Below are positions 53,312-60,917 of a stretch of DNA of 64,000 nt, piece by piece. The stretch covers positions 29,005-93,004 of IMG/VR virus record IMGVR_UViG_3300010392_000664; one strand, given 5' to 3'. How positions within the stretch are numbered: position 1 is the first letter of the stretch; every line of letters starts with the position of its first letter. The notes under the pieces are model-generated. The model saw only the letters and a list, made by a program, of their open reading frames with translations, was not told where the DNA came from and ran no database searches. The translations under genes and the position numbers were made by a program. This DNA comes from a virus.

Positions 53312-53509
53312 CTAAATGAAATGAATTTCATGAACCCCATAATCATTTGCAACTTCCTCACAATCAAATCGCAAAGGACAGGATTCACTGTGAACGGACA
53401 CAGAATCACCGGATTCAAGTCTGTCGACTACGACAACCGACCACGGACTTTCCGCCGTTGTTTGATCATTATGAATGTAGGCCACTCGCTTCTTTACTTC
53501 ATTAGCCAT
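53312..53509 (-). CDS. hypothetical protein, 65 aa
   Basis: Small alpha/beta protein (KKRVAYIHNDQTTAESPWSVVVVDRLESGDSV). Ribosome site AAGGAAAAATCTA. No function seen. Confidence 0.5.
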   Translation of the reverse strand: MANEVKKRVAYIHNDQTTAESPWSVVVVDRLESGDSVSVHSESCPLRFDCEEVANDYGVHEIHFI

Positions 53510-53520
53510 TAGATTTTTCC

Positions 53521-53874
53521 TTAATCATACCAGATTACAGATCGCTGGGCTTTACTACCAAGGCTTCTATAATTAAGAGTAGTTGACTTTACATCAGCAT
53601 CTACTGTAAAACCAACTTTTCCATCTCCGTAGACGTAAACCCCTAATCTTGGTTTTTCAGGAATCTCAAAACCATCCTCGATTTTATCACTCCAGAAACA
53701 ATCCTTGGGATTGTAAGCAAAATCGTATCCGGAGTATGTAGTGTAAATTAATTTGCCATCCACATCTTTCTTTACTTCAACAATGATTTTAGATGTACCT
53801 GGAGTATCAACTCGGCACCAATAGTAACCGGGCTCCCCTGGTATGTTACTTTTCCGCATCACCATTTTGTTCAT
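53521..53874 (-). CDS. 'PGYYW...IWYD' small phage protein
   Basis: 117 aa. Begins KSNIPGEPGYYWCRVDTPG and ends RSVIWYD, matching the start and end of the 56095 protein (NVPTEPGWYWHKLDE ... GVIWYD). The shared frame of Pro, aromatic pairs and the terminal Trp-Tyr-Asp defines a small paralogous family in this phage. Function unknown. Ribosome site GAGGAAAAG. Confidence 0.6.
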   Translation of the reverse strand: MNKMVMRKSNIPGEPGYYWCRVDTPGTSKIIVEVKKDVDGKLIYTTYSGYDFAYNPKDCFWSDKIEDGFEIPEKPRLGVYVYGDGKVGFTVDADVKSTTLNYRSLGSKAQRSVIWYD

Positions 53875-53901
53875 CTTTTCCTCGATTTTGCAAATTTCGA
53901 T

Positions 53902-54168
53902 TTAGGAAAACTGTGTAAATACATGCCAAACGAATGGGGGCATCTGAACGGTCCCTAGAAACCGGGTCATTTTGTAATACTCAAACGGATTTCCAGTACC
54001 GACTACCGCAAATTTCACAGGCTCAAGATCGGCATCCGGATTAACTGCAAACCACGCACACAAGATTCCATCTTGAACACCAACATGCAAGAACACTGAA
54101 TTCCTTGGAATCATAATCTCTTGCTCATCGGTAATTATAAGTTGGTACTTATAAATCTTTCTTGTCAT
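53902..54168 (-). CDS. DUF7352-like small phage protein
   Basis: 88 aa from the ATG at 54168 with AGGAGAATATTG upstream. KIYKYQLIITDEQEIMIPRNSVFLHVGVQDGILCAWFAVNPDADLEP and GTGNPF match, from memory, a common beta-rich phage family of unknown role. The longer open frame to 54225 lacks a ribosome site. Confidence 0.65.
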   Translation of the reverse strand: MTRKIYKYQLIITDEQEIMIPRNSVFLHVGVQDGILCAWFAVNPDADLEPVKFAVVGTGNPFEYYKMTRFLGTVQMPPFVWHVFTQFS

Positions 54169-54589
54169 CAATATTCTCCTCTTCGTCGTACCAGTGGATT
54201 TCGATGCCATCATGTTTAAGGCCATTCCCGGTGAAGCCGTCGAAGATTCCGGCTTCGCTTTTCATTTTGAATAAACCTCTAAATTCCGGTGCATTGACTG
54301 AGAATCCAGACCACTTCACCCCGTTCCGCACAAACCAGCACAGCCTCGGCTTCGGAGGCGGATCCGGGGTTTCCTCGACTGTTGCCCGAATTTTTTTATA
54401 CTTGCCGGGTTCAGGGACGAAGCCGAACATTTCTATACATTTATCTTCAGAAAAACTATAAATAGGATTACCGTATGCTATGGCACCTGAATTCTTAGAA
54501 AGAACTGGTAACTCAAAGTGAAGATTGCATGGTGCGGAGCAGTTATATCCATCCCGACTCACCCACAGTTCAAATACATGTTTACTCAT
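54149..54589 (-). CDS. hypothetical protein, 146 aa, related ending 'EIHWYD'
   Basis: SKHVFELWVSRDGYNCSAPCNLHFELPV at the start; later EETPDPPPKPRLCWFVRNGVKWSGFSV and EIHWYDEEENIDD. The PPPKPR and WYD elements also occur in the 56095 and 53521 proteins, so it is likely a diverged family member. ATGA overlap with the upstream stop. Confidence 0.55.
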   Translation of the reverse strand: MSKHVFELWVSRDGYNCSAPCNLHFELPVLSKNSGAIAYGNPIYSFSEDKCIEMFGFVPEPGKYKKIRATVEETPDPPPKPRLCWFVRNGVKWSGFSVNAPEFRGLFKMKSEAGIFDGFTGNGLKHDGIEIHWYDEEENIDDKKDL

Positions 54590-54876
54590 AATGGATTTTC
54601 CCCAGGAATTAATTGCCAGCCCTCTTTATTAAATACCTGAACGCGACCACACCCAGCTACTGTACTGAATCCCTTTATTGTTACCTTGTCACTCATCACT
54701 ACCCCAAAACCAGATTTATCCACCATTTGAACATCCAGGATGTTTCCACCGGTAACGGGATATCCCTCCTCATCCACCACTTTCAGTTGAATTGTTTCCC
54801 CGTCCCGATCTAAAGCCAAATAAATTGGCTTTTCATGATCTTTTGATTCATCAAATGTGTAAATCTTTATTGTCAT
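54586..54876 (-). CDS. hypothetical beta-rich protein, 96 aa
   Basis: IKIYTFDESKDHEKPIYLALDRDGETIQLKVVDEEG and GFSTVAGCGRVQVFNKEG. Looks like a small single-domain beta protein. ATGA overlaps at both ends show coupling to its neighbours. No family. Confidence 0.5.
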   Translation of the reverse strand: MTIKIYTFDESKDHEKPIYLALDRDGETIQLKVVDEEGYPVTGGNILDVQMVDKSGFGVVMSDKVTIKGFSTVAGCGRVQVFNKEGWQLIPGENPL

Positions 54877-55154
54877 TCTTCTACAATACCTTTCATGATG
54901 ATTTTTTCCAGATGTTCTAAACGATCGTTCATTGATTTCATATCTGTATCAACGATTTTCAACCGTTCAGCACTCTTCACAATGAGATCAACATTATCAT
55001 GAATCAACGTGTTATGTTGGTAGATCTTTTTCTCAGTACCCTTAAGCTCGTCAGATAGTTTTTTCATTCGAACGCATACACCGGAGAGTGTCATCCACAA
55101 AATTGACATCCCTACCAGAACAGCCCCGCATGTAAATCCAAAAAACCACTGCAT
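54873..55154 (-). CDS. membrane-anchored coiled-coil protein, 93 aa
   Basis: One TM segment (FFGFTCGAVLVGMSILWMTL) followed by a coiled coil (KKLSDELKGTEKKIYQHNTLIHDN ... DMKSMNDRLEHLEKIIMKG). Similar in layout to the 50130 protein. Ribosome site AAAGGAATACAA. Confidence 0.55.
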   Translation of the reverse strand: MQWFFGFTCGAVLVGMSILWMTLSGVCVRMKKLSDELKGTEKKIYQHNTLIHDNVDLIVKSAERLKIVDTDMKSMNDRLEHLEKIIMKGIVEE

Positions 55155-55198
55155 TTGTATTCCTTTCAGTATTCCTCGCCGTCGTTATCATCGTGCGG

Positions 55199-55459
55199 TC
55201 AGACCGATACGCCCTGAATTGCACATCCCGATTTAACCGTCGCCAAAACGACTCCGTCTCTATAGGCAGCACCGTCGCACAACTCAGATCGCTTTCCCGC
55301 TTCTTCGTCGATAACGCTTAAAAAGGCATCGCCACCGGTCACTAGCCCAAGTCTCTCTGGACACTCCAGCAAAACGTTTTCAAGTCTCTTGATCCATCCC
55401 CGCTCTTTTCTGGTAAGACGGGGAACTTTGATCTCGTCTTTGTACATGTAGTACGGCAT
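55199..55459 (-). CDS. hypothetical protein, 86 aa
   Basis: YMYKDEIKVPRLTRKERGWIKRLENVLLECPERLGLVTGGDAFL, then VIDEEAGKRSEL and a Gly/Val tail. Small phage-type protein of unknown role. Ribosome site GAGGGG. Confidence 0.5.
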   Translation of the reverse strand: MPYYMYKDEIKVPRLTRKERGWIKRLENVLLECPERLGLVTGGDAFLSVIDEEAGKRSELCDGAAYRDGVVLATVKSGCAIQGVSV

Positions 55460-55503
55460 TTTTTAACCCCTCGAATGCAGGTTGTTTAATTGTCATCCGG
55501 CTT

Positions 55504-55773
55504 TCAGTCCAACTGTTTTTTCGTTTTGCTGTCGGACCAGCATTCACCCACTAACTCCGTTGCGTCGTGGATATTCCGATTCGCTTTATGGTCATACCCA
55601 GCAGCAAAACCATCATAGTATGCCAAAAACAACTTCTCAGACTCCGTAAGTTTTCGTTCTTGCTTTCTCTCGAAGTAAAGCGGAGATTTGCACTCATTGC
55701 AGGTGGCTGAGCCCCAGCCAGATTGGCAGTGCCAAAACAAGTTATTGCTTCCGCATTCACTGCATTTTTTCAT
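55504..55773 (-). CDS. small zinc-ribbon (Lar-like) protein, 89 aa
   Basis: From the ATG at 55773: MKKCSECGSNNLFWHCQSGWGSATCNECKSPL gives C-x2-C and C-x2-C knuckles with a Trp/Gly middle, the pattern of small Lar-type restriction alleviation or ribbon proteins. The C-terminal half is helical (ESEKLFLAYYDGFAAGYDHKAN). Interesting next to an orphan DNA methyltransferase phage, but the anti-restriction role is a guess. Confidence 0.55.
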   Translation of the reverse strand: MKKCSECGSNNLFWHCQSGWGSATCNECKSPLYFERKQERKLTESEKLFLAYYDGFAAGYDHKANRNIHDATELVGECWSDSKTKKQLD

Positions 55774-55802
55774 GCTCTCGACCTTCGAATGTTTAATTGT
55801 CA

Positions 55803-56054
55803 TTACGTCTTAAGAGATTCTCTGGCCTTGTCGCAGTCGGAAATTGCCTTCGGGCAGACCTCTTTGACTTGTTCAAAAAGTCGCCGCAGTCCCGACTCGT
55901 GTGGCTTGAGATAATAAGACCCCAGGTTCTTGTAAAACGCCTCAATGAAATCATCGATCCCGTAGCCTGCCAAAGCGTCCAACGCCCGGATCTGCTCCTC
56001 GTCAAGCTCCAAAGTTGCATTGACTGTAACTTTGTGACGAATTTTGATTCCCAT
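55803..56054 (-). CDS. hypothetical protein, 83 aa
   Basis: ATG at 56054 preceded by GAGGGAATC. MGIKIRHKVTVNATLELDEEQIRALDALAGYGIDDFIEAFYKNLG has a beta strand then a helix pattern like a short repressor-type or RHH-like fold. Unknown. Confidence 0.5.
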   Translation of the reverse strand: MGIKIRHKVTVNATLELDEEQIRALDALAGYGIDDFIEAFYKNLGSYYLKPHESGLRRLFEQVKEVCPKAISDCDKARESLKT

Positions 56055-56094
56055 GATTCCCTCAATCGCAGGTTGTTTAGTTGTCATCGTGTTT

Positions 56095-56433
56095 TCAGTC
56101 GTACCAGATGACGCCTTTGTCGTTATCAAGGGGTGGTCCGTATGCCACTAACAATTTTCCGCACTCGGTTTCGACAACATATCTCCTGTCACTTTCCGCA
56201 AAAGGCAGCACCCCCACACGTGGTTTCGGCGGAAGTTCGATTGGTTCTGGGAGGCGGTCGGAGAATAGGGAATCGTCGCAAAAGTGCTCCAAGAACCTGA
56301 TAGGACTCCAGTCCACTCCTAGACGGCCCGCAAAATCACGCACCTCAATGACTTCCTGATACTCGTCCAGTTTGTGCCAGTACCACCCCGGTTCGGTCGG
56401 TACGTTATTCGGCTTCAGAATTAGTTGTTGCAT
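56095..56433 (-). CDS. 'PGWYW...IWYD' small phage protein
   Basis: 112 aa. Shares its first block (NVPTEPGWYWHKLDEYQEVIEVRDF) and last block (KGVIWYD) with the 53521 protein, and LPPKPRVGV with the 54149 protein. The family is of unknown function. AAGGAGAAATA precedes the ATG. Confidence 0.6.
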   Translation of the reverse strand: MQQLILKPNNVPTEPGWYWHKLDEYQEVIEVRDFAGRLGVDWSPIRFLEHFCDDSLFSDRLPEPIELPPKPRVGVLPFAESDRRYVVETECGKLLVAYGPPLDNDKGVIWYD

Positions 56434-56464
56434 TATTTCTCCTTGATTGCTGGATGAACCTTTG

Positions 56465-56761
56465 TCATCCGATGGTCATGTATTCATCTCGCAGCTTCGC
56501 GAGCTTCTCGTTTGCGAGGTCGATGATTGCTTGTCGCTCTGGAGTTGCGTCCTCTGAGTAGCAACTCACAAACCAAAGATCCGGCTCATTGCGGAACTTT
56601 CCACCAAAGCCTAGAACGCCTTGGAATCGGTATTCGCGACAGCCTTCCCAATCGTGCGTAAAGATAAAGTTCCGGCGATTGCCATCCAGAGCACCGCAAC
56701 ACTCGCAAAGGATGTCATATATTCTTCCGCCATATTCTTCGTGTATGAATTCAAATTTCAT
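56465..56761 (-). CDS. hypothetical protein, 98 aa
   Basis: ATG at 56761 (MKFEFIHEEYGGRIYDILCECCGALDG). CECC is a possible metal site. VSCYSEDATPERQAIIDLANEKLAKLRDE ends it. The longer frame to 56839 overlaps the next gene and has no ribosome site. Confidence 0.5.
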   Translation of the reverse strand: MKFEFIHEEYGGRIYDILCECCGALDGNRRNFIFTHDWEGCREYRFQGVLGFGGKFRNEPDLWFVSCYSEDATPERQAIIDLANEKLAKLRDEYMTIG

Positions 56762-56802
56762 CAAACCGCTCAACCTACAAATGAACCTTTGATAACCTGA
56801 TT

Positions 56803-57186
56803 TCACGCTGGTTGGTACGGTTCTATGCAATAACGCCACGCAATTACGTTGCTTACTACTTTTGCCTCGAAGTCATCTCGACGAAATTTACCACCGATAT
56901 ATACGGCACGGCACGTCAGTCGGACGTTGTTTTCACACTGAAAGGTAATATCGATTGGTCTCGACGACTGAAATCTTCCTGTGTCATCCGGCAGATGCTT
57001 CTCGACCGGTATCCAACAGTCGTTCTCAGATTGATTAGTTGACTCCCTTTCCACCTTTGTTTTGGTAATTGAATACTCCCATGTGTCGTCTGAAGACTCG
57101 TGCCAAGTAGAATCATCAGAATCAAGAAATCCTTCCTCGTATGCCTTTTTCAAATCCGCCGCCGTAAATCGCTTCTCGTCACTCAT
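56803..57186 (-). CDS. hypothetical protein, 127 aa (first leftward gene)
   Basis: SDEKRFTAADLKKAYEEGFLDSDDSTWHESSDDTWEYSITKTK, then NDCWIPVEKHLPDD and VIAWRYCIEPYQPA, the 'W.p.....P......V......' ending of DUF551-like phage proteins. ATG preceded by GGAAAGTGAACT. It is the first gene of the leftward unit, 86 nt from a TATAAT box. Confidence 0.6.
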   Translation of the reverse strand: MSDEKRFTAADLKKAYEEGFLDSDDSTWHESSDDTWEYSITKTKVERESTNQSENDCWIPVEKHLPDDTGRFQSSRPIDITFQCENNVRLTCRAVYIGGKFRRDDFEAKVVSNVIAWRYCIEPYQPA

Positions 57187-57213
57187 AGTTCACTTTCCGT
57201 CCGACTTTGTGTC

Positions 57214-57301
57214 AAAAATCACCGGTCTCTTACCGGTAGCGGGATGCGTTGTTCAAAACAGAGTACTCCCTATTATACACCTACCACCTTGACTTTGTCG
57301 C
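57214..57301 (-). promoter_or_regulatory. leftward early promoter and leader hairpin
   Basis: A perfect -10 TATAAT (57272-57277, leftward) has a weak -35 GCGACA at 18 bp (57296-57301). Downstream, ACCGGT...ACCGGT (57221-57237) makes a 6-bp hairpin followed by five T (57214-57218), which could attenuate transcription before the first leftward gene. Confidence 0.6.
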
Positions 57302-57372
57302 AATATATTTCCAGAAAATAAAATTTCAATCAAAACAAAGATTTAGCAGGCGTAAGCCCGATTTCCTACTAC

Positions 57373-57665
57373 CCTAAAATTTCCCCCCCACAAAATTTTA
57401 GACCTACCAGTTATCAGAAAATTACTTATCCCCATTTCTATCCCCGTACTAGGCCGGTTTGCCCCTAGTCCCCTCAGTAATCAGGTAATAAGAAAGATGA
57501 TCGGATAGTGTAAAGAGTATTATTCTACGCCTAAAAAAATTCCCACCAAAAATTTTCAGATGTATCAGTTATCAGAAAATCAGTTATCATAATCCGTAAA
57601 ACATCATTTATCGTAAATGGAAAAAATTTGTGCCGTAAAATTTTCAGACGTATAAGTTGGGGGTC
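57373..57665. repeat. three imperfect AT-rich repeats (iteron-like)
   Basis: Copies at 57392-57422, 57549-57580 and 57637-57660 share AAAATTTT then (C)AGAYSTAY and CAGTTATCAGAAAAT (the third copy keeps the first half). Two are preceded by CCTAAAA and a C-rich loop so that CTAAAATTT/AAATTTTAG can pair. CAGTTATCA occurs three times. One near DnaA-box (TTATCCCCA) lies at about 57425. Together with AT-richness and divergent transcription this is a replication-origin candidate. Confidence 0.55.
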
Positions 57666-57736
57666 GTGCCAAACTGTTGAATCAGTCAACAAACTTCAAA
57701 AGACCCCCACACCCCCCTATCCCCCCTACCTTAACA

Positions 57737-58360
57737 GTTGACTAGGTAACCGTTGCCCCAGTCACCTGTTGACCGGGTATCAGTTGACTGAGTCGCCGTT
57801 GACTAGGCCTACGTTGACCCGGTAACCCGTTGACTAGGTATATAGGTGATTGAGTCAACTGTTGACTGGGTAGCCTGTAGACCGGGTATACGTTGACCTA
57901 GTAGCCTGTTGCCTAGGTATACCCGTTGACTGAGTACGCTGTTGACTAAGATGACTGTTTACTAGGACAACTGTTGAGGCGGTCAACTTGTTGACTCAGT
58001 CATCTGTTGACTGGGTCGCGGTAGTTGACTGGGTATACTGGTGACTGAGTCACCTGCGGGGGCGGGTAGTTGACTAGGTAACCTGTTGACCGGGTATACT
58101 GTAGACTAAGACAACTGTTGACCTAGCTGACACGTTGAATCAGTCATCTTGTTGACTAAGACAACAGGTGACTAGGTAGCGTTTGTTGACCGGGTACACT
58201 GTTGACTCAGTCAACTACAAAGATAGATAGTTGACTAGGTCTACTGTTGACCGGGTACACGAGTTGAATCAGTCAACTTGTTGACTAGGTAGCCTGTAGA
58301 CCGGGTAAACCGTTGACTAGGTTTACTTGTTAACTCAGTCAACTGTTGACTAAGAAACAT
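57737..58360. repeat. tandem array of 37 degenerate 15-16 bp palindromic units (GTTGACYNRGTMNNC)
   Basis: Units start at 57737, 57752, 57768, 57783, 57798, 57813, 57829 and so on to 58345, at 15-18 bp spacing (16 the most common), with two double-length gaps (58040-58069 and 58201-58230). The left half GTTGAC is nearly invariant (variants GTAGAC, GGTGAC, GTTGAA). Position 7 is Y, 9 is R, 10 is G, and 15 is usually C. Perfect palindromes occur, e.g. GTTGACTCAGTCAAC and GGTGACTGAGTCACC. No ORF is supported in this stretch. Confidence 0.9.
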
Positions 58361-58668
58361 ATTGATTGGCACGGCAATTGCAGCATATTGCCAGCCTAGT
58401 CAACAAAGATCTTTTTTTTTAGTCAACTTTTCTAGATCTCGCGTATACGGGCCATATTGCCCCCTTACGGGCCAATTGATTAATCAGGTACTATGCTATT
58501 GCCCGCGAGTTGGGGGTTTAGGTAATATAGGGCGTTGACTAATATGACTTGGTACGAAAATTGCGGTTGTTGACTAGGTAACCGGTATCGGGCGGTATTG
58601 TTGACTAAGAAACTTTCTTTTTTTTTCGGGTTTTGTTGACTGGGACACCTTATTATTGTAGCTAGGGG
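58361..58668. other. non-coding A/T-rich stretch with scattered GTTGAC sites
   Basis: About 300 bp with no supported gene. It holds two GTCAAC sites around a T9 run (58401-58430), an inverted GGGCCA pair near 58450-58475, and a partial copy (58600-58620) of the conserved GTTGACTAAGAAACTTT block seen at later gene junctions. A leftward ORF here overlaps the promoter and is not believed. Confidence 0.6.
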
Positions 58669-58697
58669 TTGACAATTGCCGATACTAAACCTATAAT
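58669..58697 (+). promoter_or_regulatory. consensus sigma70 promoter, rightward
   Basis: TTGACA (58669-58674), exactly 17 bp, TATAAT (58692-58697). Both boxes are perfect. The -35 also overlaps a GTTGAC site. Drives the rightward early genes; the first ATG is 62 nt downstream. Confidence 0.9.
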
Positions 58698-58709
58698 CAA
58701 TAGACCGAT

Positions 58710-58725
58710 CGGTTGACGTCAACCG
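58710..58725. promoter_or_regulatory. 16-bp perfect palindrome, operator candidate
   Basis: CGGTTGACGTCAACCG, a fused back-to-back GTTGAC/GTCAAC pair, lies just past the expected transcription start of the consensus promoter. Placement suggests an operator read by the same factor as the array. Confidence 0.6.
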
Positions 58726-58759
58726 ACAACCCGACAACCCAGTTGACTAGGAGAACCCG

Positions 58760-59029
58760 ATGATTTCCGCCTTTTTTACGTTGATCGGATTAGGATCAAC
58801 TCTTTTTTGCGTTGTTGTTGCCGGTCAACAATTGTACCGCAAAGGACTCAGTCAACTTGTTGACCTAGTATGGGCCGACATTGACGATACCCTAGTCAAC
58901 AAAAAGCCGACCGTTGACCAAGTATCAACTAGCCTACGTAGGGCAATCGACAATGCCCTAGTCAACGCTAAACCGCCGCAACTAGGCCAACTGGCCTGGA
59001 CGTTGGAAGAAGTTGACCAAGCAAACTAG
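58760..59029 (+). CDS. small membrane-anchored protein, motif-rich gene
   Basis: 89 aa. N-terminal hydrophobic segment ISAFFTLIGLGSTLFCVVVAG (about 2-22), then a charged body. AGGAG sits 6 nt before the ATG, inside a GTTGACTAGGAG. At least five GTTGAC/GTCAAC sites fall inside the gene and encode QQL, SQLVDLV, LVNK, TVDQV and LVNA, so different reading frames of the same DNA motif are used. No family recognised. Confidence 0.6.
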   Translation: MISAFFTLIGLGSTLFCVVVAGQQLYRKGLSQLVDLVWADIDDTLVNKKPTVDQVSTSLRRAIDNALVNAKPPQLGQLAWTLEEVDQAN

Positions 59030-59078
59030 CCGGTTGTTGACCAAGTACCCGATACCCAATACCCGAAAGATGACCGAG

Positions 59079-59237
59079 ATGACAACCCAAAAACCCGACA
59101 ACCGACAACCCGTTGACGTACACGATCAACTAGTCAACGCAATCGGAAAAGTTGCCGAAGTCAACGATATTTCGCTACGTCAACTCCGTCAACAGTTGAT
59201 TACAATCGTCAACGGGTTGACGAACCTTGTTGACTGA
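59079..59237 (+). CDS. hypothetical protein, 52 aa
   Basis: I start at the ATG ACA (59079) after the leader GAAAGATGACCGAG, the same leader used by later genes. PVDVHDQLVNAIGKVAEVNDISLRQLRQQL then ITIVNGLTNLVD; the VD-stop is GTT GAC TGA, a motif copy. Predicted helical. No family. Confidence 0.5.
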   Translation: MTTQKPDNRQPVDVHDQLVNAIGKVAEVNDISLRQLRQQLITIVNGLTNLVD

Positions 59238-59263
59238 GACCACAAACCCGAAAGATGACCGAG

Positions 59264-59431
59264 ATGACAATAACCGACCTACTCGTAGCGTTGACTATAT
59301 TGACAACCCTTCCCGCGACCGTAGCGTTGTTGGTACGGGAAGATAACCGAGTCAACAATGACCCAGTCAACAACTTCCAATACCCGGGCCTGTTGACTGA
59401 GTCGCAACGCCTAGCCGAAACCGACTGTTGA
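59264..59431 (+). CDS. small hydrophobic protein, 55 aa
   Basis: Short ORF after the same CCCGAAAGATGACCGAG leader. TITDLLVALTILTTLPATVALL is a TM-like stretch, then a polar tail with RVNNDPVNNFQYPGLL. Motif copies give RVNN, PVNN and LLTE. Stop TGA. Confidence 0.45.
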   Translation: MTITDLLVALTILTTLPATVALLVREDNRVNNDPVNNFQYPGLLTESQRLAETDC

Positions 59432-59486
59432 ACGAGTCAACGCTTGTAAAAGTTGACTCAATACCCAAACCCGAAAGGTGACCAAG

Positions 59487-59930
59487 ATGACAACCGACAA
59501 CCCGACGACCCCATTGACCAAGTCAACCCTAGCCGAGGTGATCCGGTCAACAACGGCAAAGTTGACCCAGACACTATACGGAGATCAATTGATCGACGTA
59601 GCTACGTTGACCGAGGCACTTTTTGATATTGCCGATCGACTTGACCCAGTCAACTTCCCCGACCAGATGATTGAGTCAACAAAACCGGTTGTTGGCCTAG
59701 TCAACTCGGCTTACCAACATTACCCCGCTGCCTACGTCGACAACGGAGTTGACTGGTTATACGATATTGCCCTATCGGAAGATGACCTAGTCATCTTAGA
59801 GTTGTTGACCGGGTCAGGGGTTTTGCGGGCGGTCAATCGCCGTTGGGAAGGTGGCCTAGTCAACTTTGTTGACTGGGTACAAAAAGACCTCGACGCCCGC
59901 AATCGTCATCACAGTCAACAGCAAGCCTAG
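59487..59930 (+). CDS. hypothetical protein, 147 aa, motif-rich
   Basis: Starts at the ATG at 59487 with AAAGGTGACC upstream (good ribosome site); the ORF's GTG is 9 nt earlier. Helical, acidic (KSTLAEVIRSTTAKLTQTLYGDQLIDVATLTEALFDIADRL). About ten motif copies are in the gene, read as KST, TLTE, PVNF, EST, LVNS, GVDW, LLTG, LVNFVDW and SQQ, i.e. in all three frames. Stop TAG is CTAGTCAAC. No family. Confidence 0.6.
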   Translation: MTTDNPTTPLTKSTLAEVIRSTTAKLTQTLYGDQLIDVATLTEALFDIADRLDPVNFPDQMIESTKPVVGLVNSAYQHYPAAYVDNGVDWLYDIALSEDDLVILELLTGSGVLRAVNRRWEGGLVNFVDWVQKDLDARNRHHSQQQA

Positions 59931-60363
59931 TCAACAGTTGACCGAGTACGCGGTTGCCCCGGTCAACAAATGACTGGGTCAACTGTGTACGGAGTCAACA
60001 GATGATTGAGTCAACAATGACCCAGTCAACAGATGACGCAGTCAACGTCAGCTCGGTCAACGGGCAAAAAGTTGACCAGGATGACTGTTGACTGAGGAGC
60101 CACGAAAAATTTTCAACGGTCGGAAATTGACGGAGTCTACTGGCGGAAAAAAGATGAATCAGTCAACAACAACCCGATACCGTGAAACCCCTGACCTAGT
60201 CAACAATTGGCGGTTGTTGACTAAGAAACTTTTGAAAAAACCCGAAAATAATCGTTTTTCTTGTAACATTTCGCGTTGCAATTACGCTTAGCAATATAGG
60301 CGACGGGTTGACAACAACCCGCAACGATACCCGATACCCAAAACCCGAAAAAGAAAGATACCG
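59931..60363. other. intergenic stretch: dense GTCAAC sites and first conserved module
   Basis: 59931-60090 holds about ten sites, mainly as YNRGTCAAC (CCAGTCAAC, CTCGGTCAAC). 60198-60222 is a hairpin AGTCAACAA/TTGTTGACT. 60216-60300 is conserved module copy 1 (GTTGACTAAGAAACTTT, then TTTTTCTTGTAACAT, then TTACGCTTAGCAATATAGG). A weak ORF spanning 60088-60291 is contradicted by the module and not accepted. Confidence 0.6.
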
Positions 60364-60564
60364 ATGGCCGATCAACGAGTATGGGACGAAATTGACGAAC
60401 AAGCACAAGCGGAAGGTTCCGGGCTCCGTCGGGCCTACCATAGCGTAGGCAGGCGACTGGGACGCAAAAACCTAGCCTATCACGACCGATCAACCGACCG
60501 ACAACAACAACCCCAGAAAAAGTACCCTAGCCTACTTGATCGACTAGAAACGGAAATCGGGTAG
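60364..60564 (+). CDS. hypothetical basic protein, 66 aa
   Basis: ATG preceded by AAAGAAAGATACCG. ADQRVWDEIDEQAQAEGSGLRRAYHSVGRRLGRKNLAYHDRSTDRQQQ; basic with a Gln-rich part. Nucleic-acid binding is conceivable. No family. Confidence 0.5.
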   Translation: MADQRVWDEIDEQAQAEGSGLRRAYHSVGRRLGRKNLAYHDRSTDRQQQPQKKYPSLLDRLETEIG

Positions 60565-60570
60565 TCGGTG

Positions 60571-60603
60571 ACCCGGTCAACGGTGTCGGGCCGTTGACCG
60601 GGT
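60571..60603 (+). terminator. gene-end hairpin built from an inverted motif pair
   Basis: ACCCGGTCAACGG (60571-60583) and CCGTTGACCGGGT (60591-60603): perfect 13-bp stem, 7-nt loop, each arm containing one motif copy. No T-run follows, so it may be an RNA element or a factor-dependent stop. Confidence 0.55.
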
Positions 60604-60917
60604 ATATGGGTTTGCTAACCCCCTACCGATTTCCCCAGTCAACTATCAGACTTCTGATCCCAATACCCGACGATACCGACACCAATACCAACAACAACGA
60701 TACCCAGGCAACTATAGGCTAGGTCAACAATCCAAAACAAAGATAACCTAGTCAACAAGTACAATCAGTCACCAATTTACCTAGTATACAATACCCCTAG
60801 TCAACAATTTACTCAGTCAACTTCCCACAACCGCCGACTAGTGTTTTCCTGGTCAACCGGTTGTCATAGTCAACAGTCTCCTGATGTTTTCCCAGTCAAC
60901 TAAAAGAAAGATACCCG
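60604..60917. other. non-coding stretch with GTCAAC sites
   Basis: About 314 bp with no supported gene. Contains eight or so GTCAAC/GTTGAC-type sites, repeated CAATACC/CGATACC strings, and the AGTCTCCTGA element at 60875-60884, which recurs at later gene ends. Confidence 0.55.

Noticed and set aside
57737-58360. CRISPR array
   Set aside because: The spacing is 15-18 bp with no constant repeat and no spacers, and there is no cas gene in the window.
58480-58737. 85-aa leftward ORF
   Set aside because: Overlaps the consensus rightward promoter and the motif field; no ribosome site.
60088-60291. 67-aa rightward ORF
   Set aside because: No good start, and it runs through conserved module copy 1.
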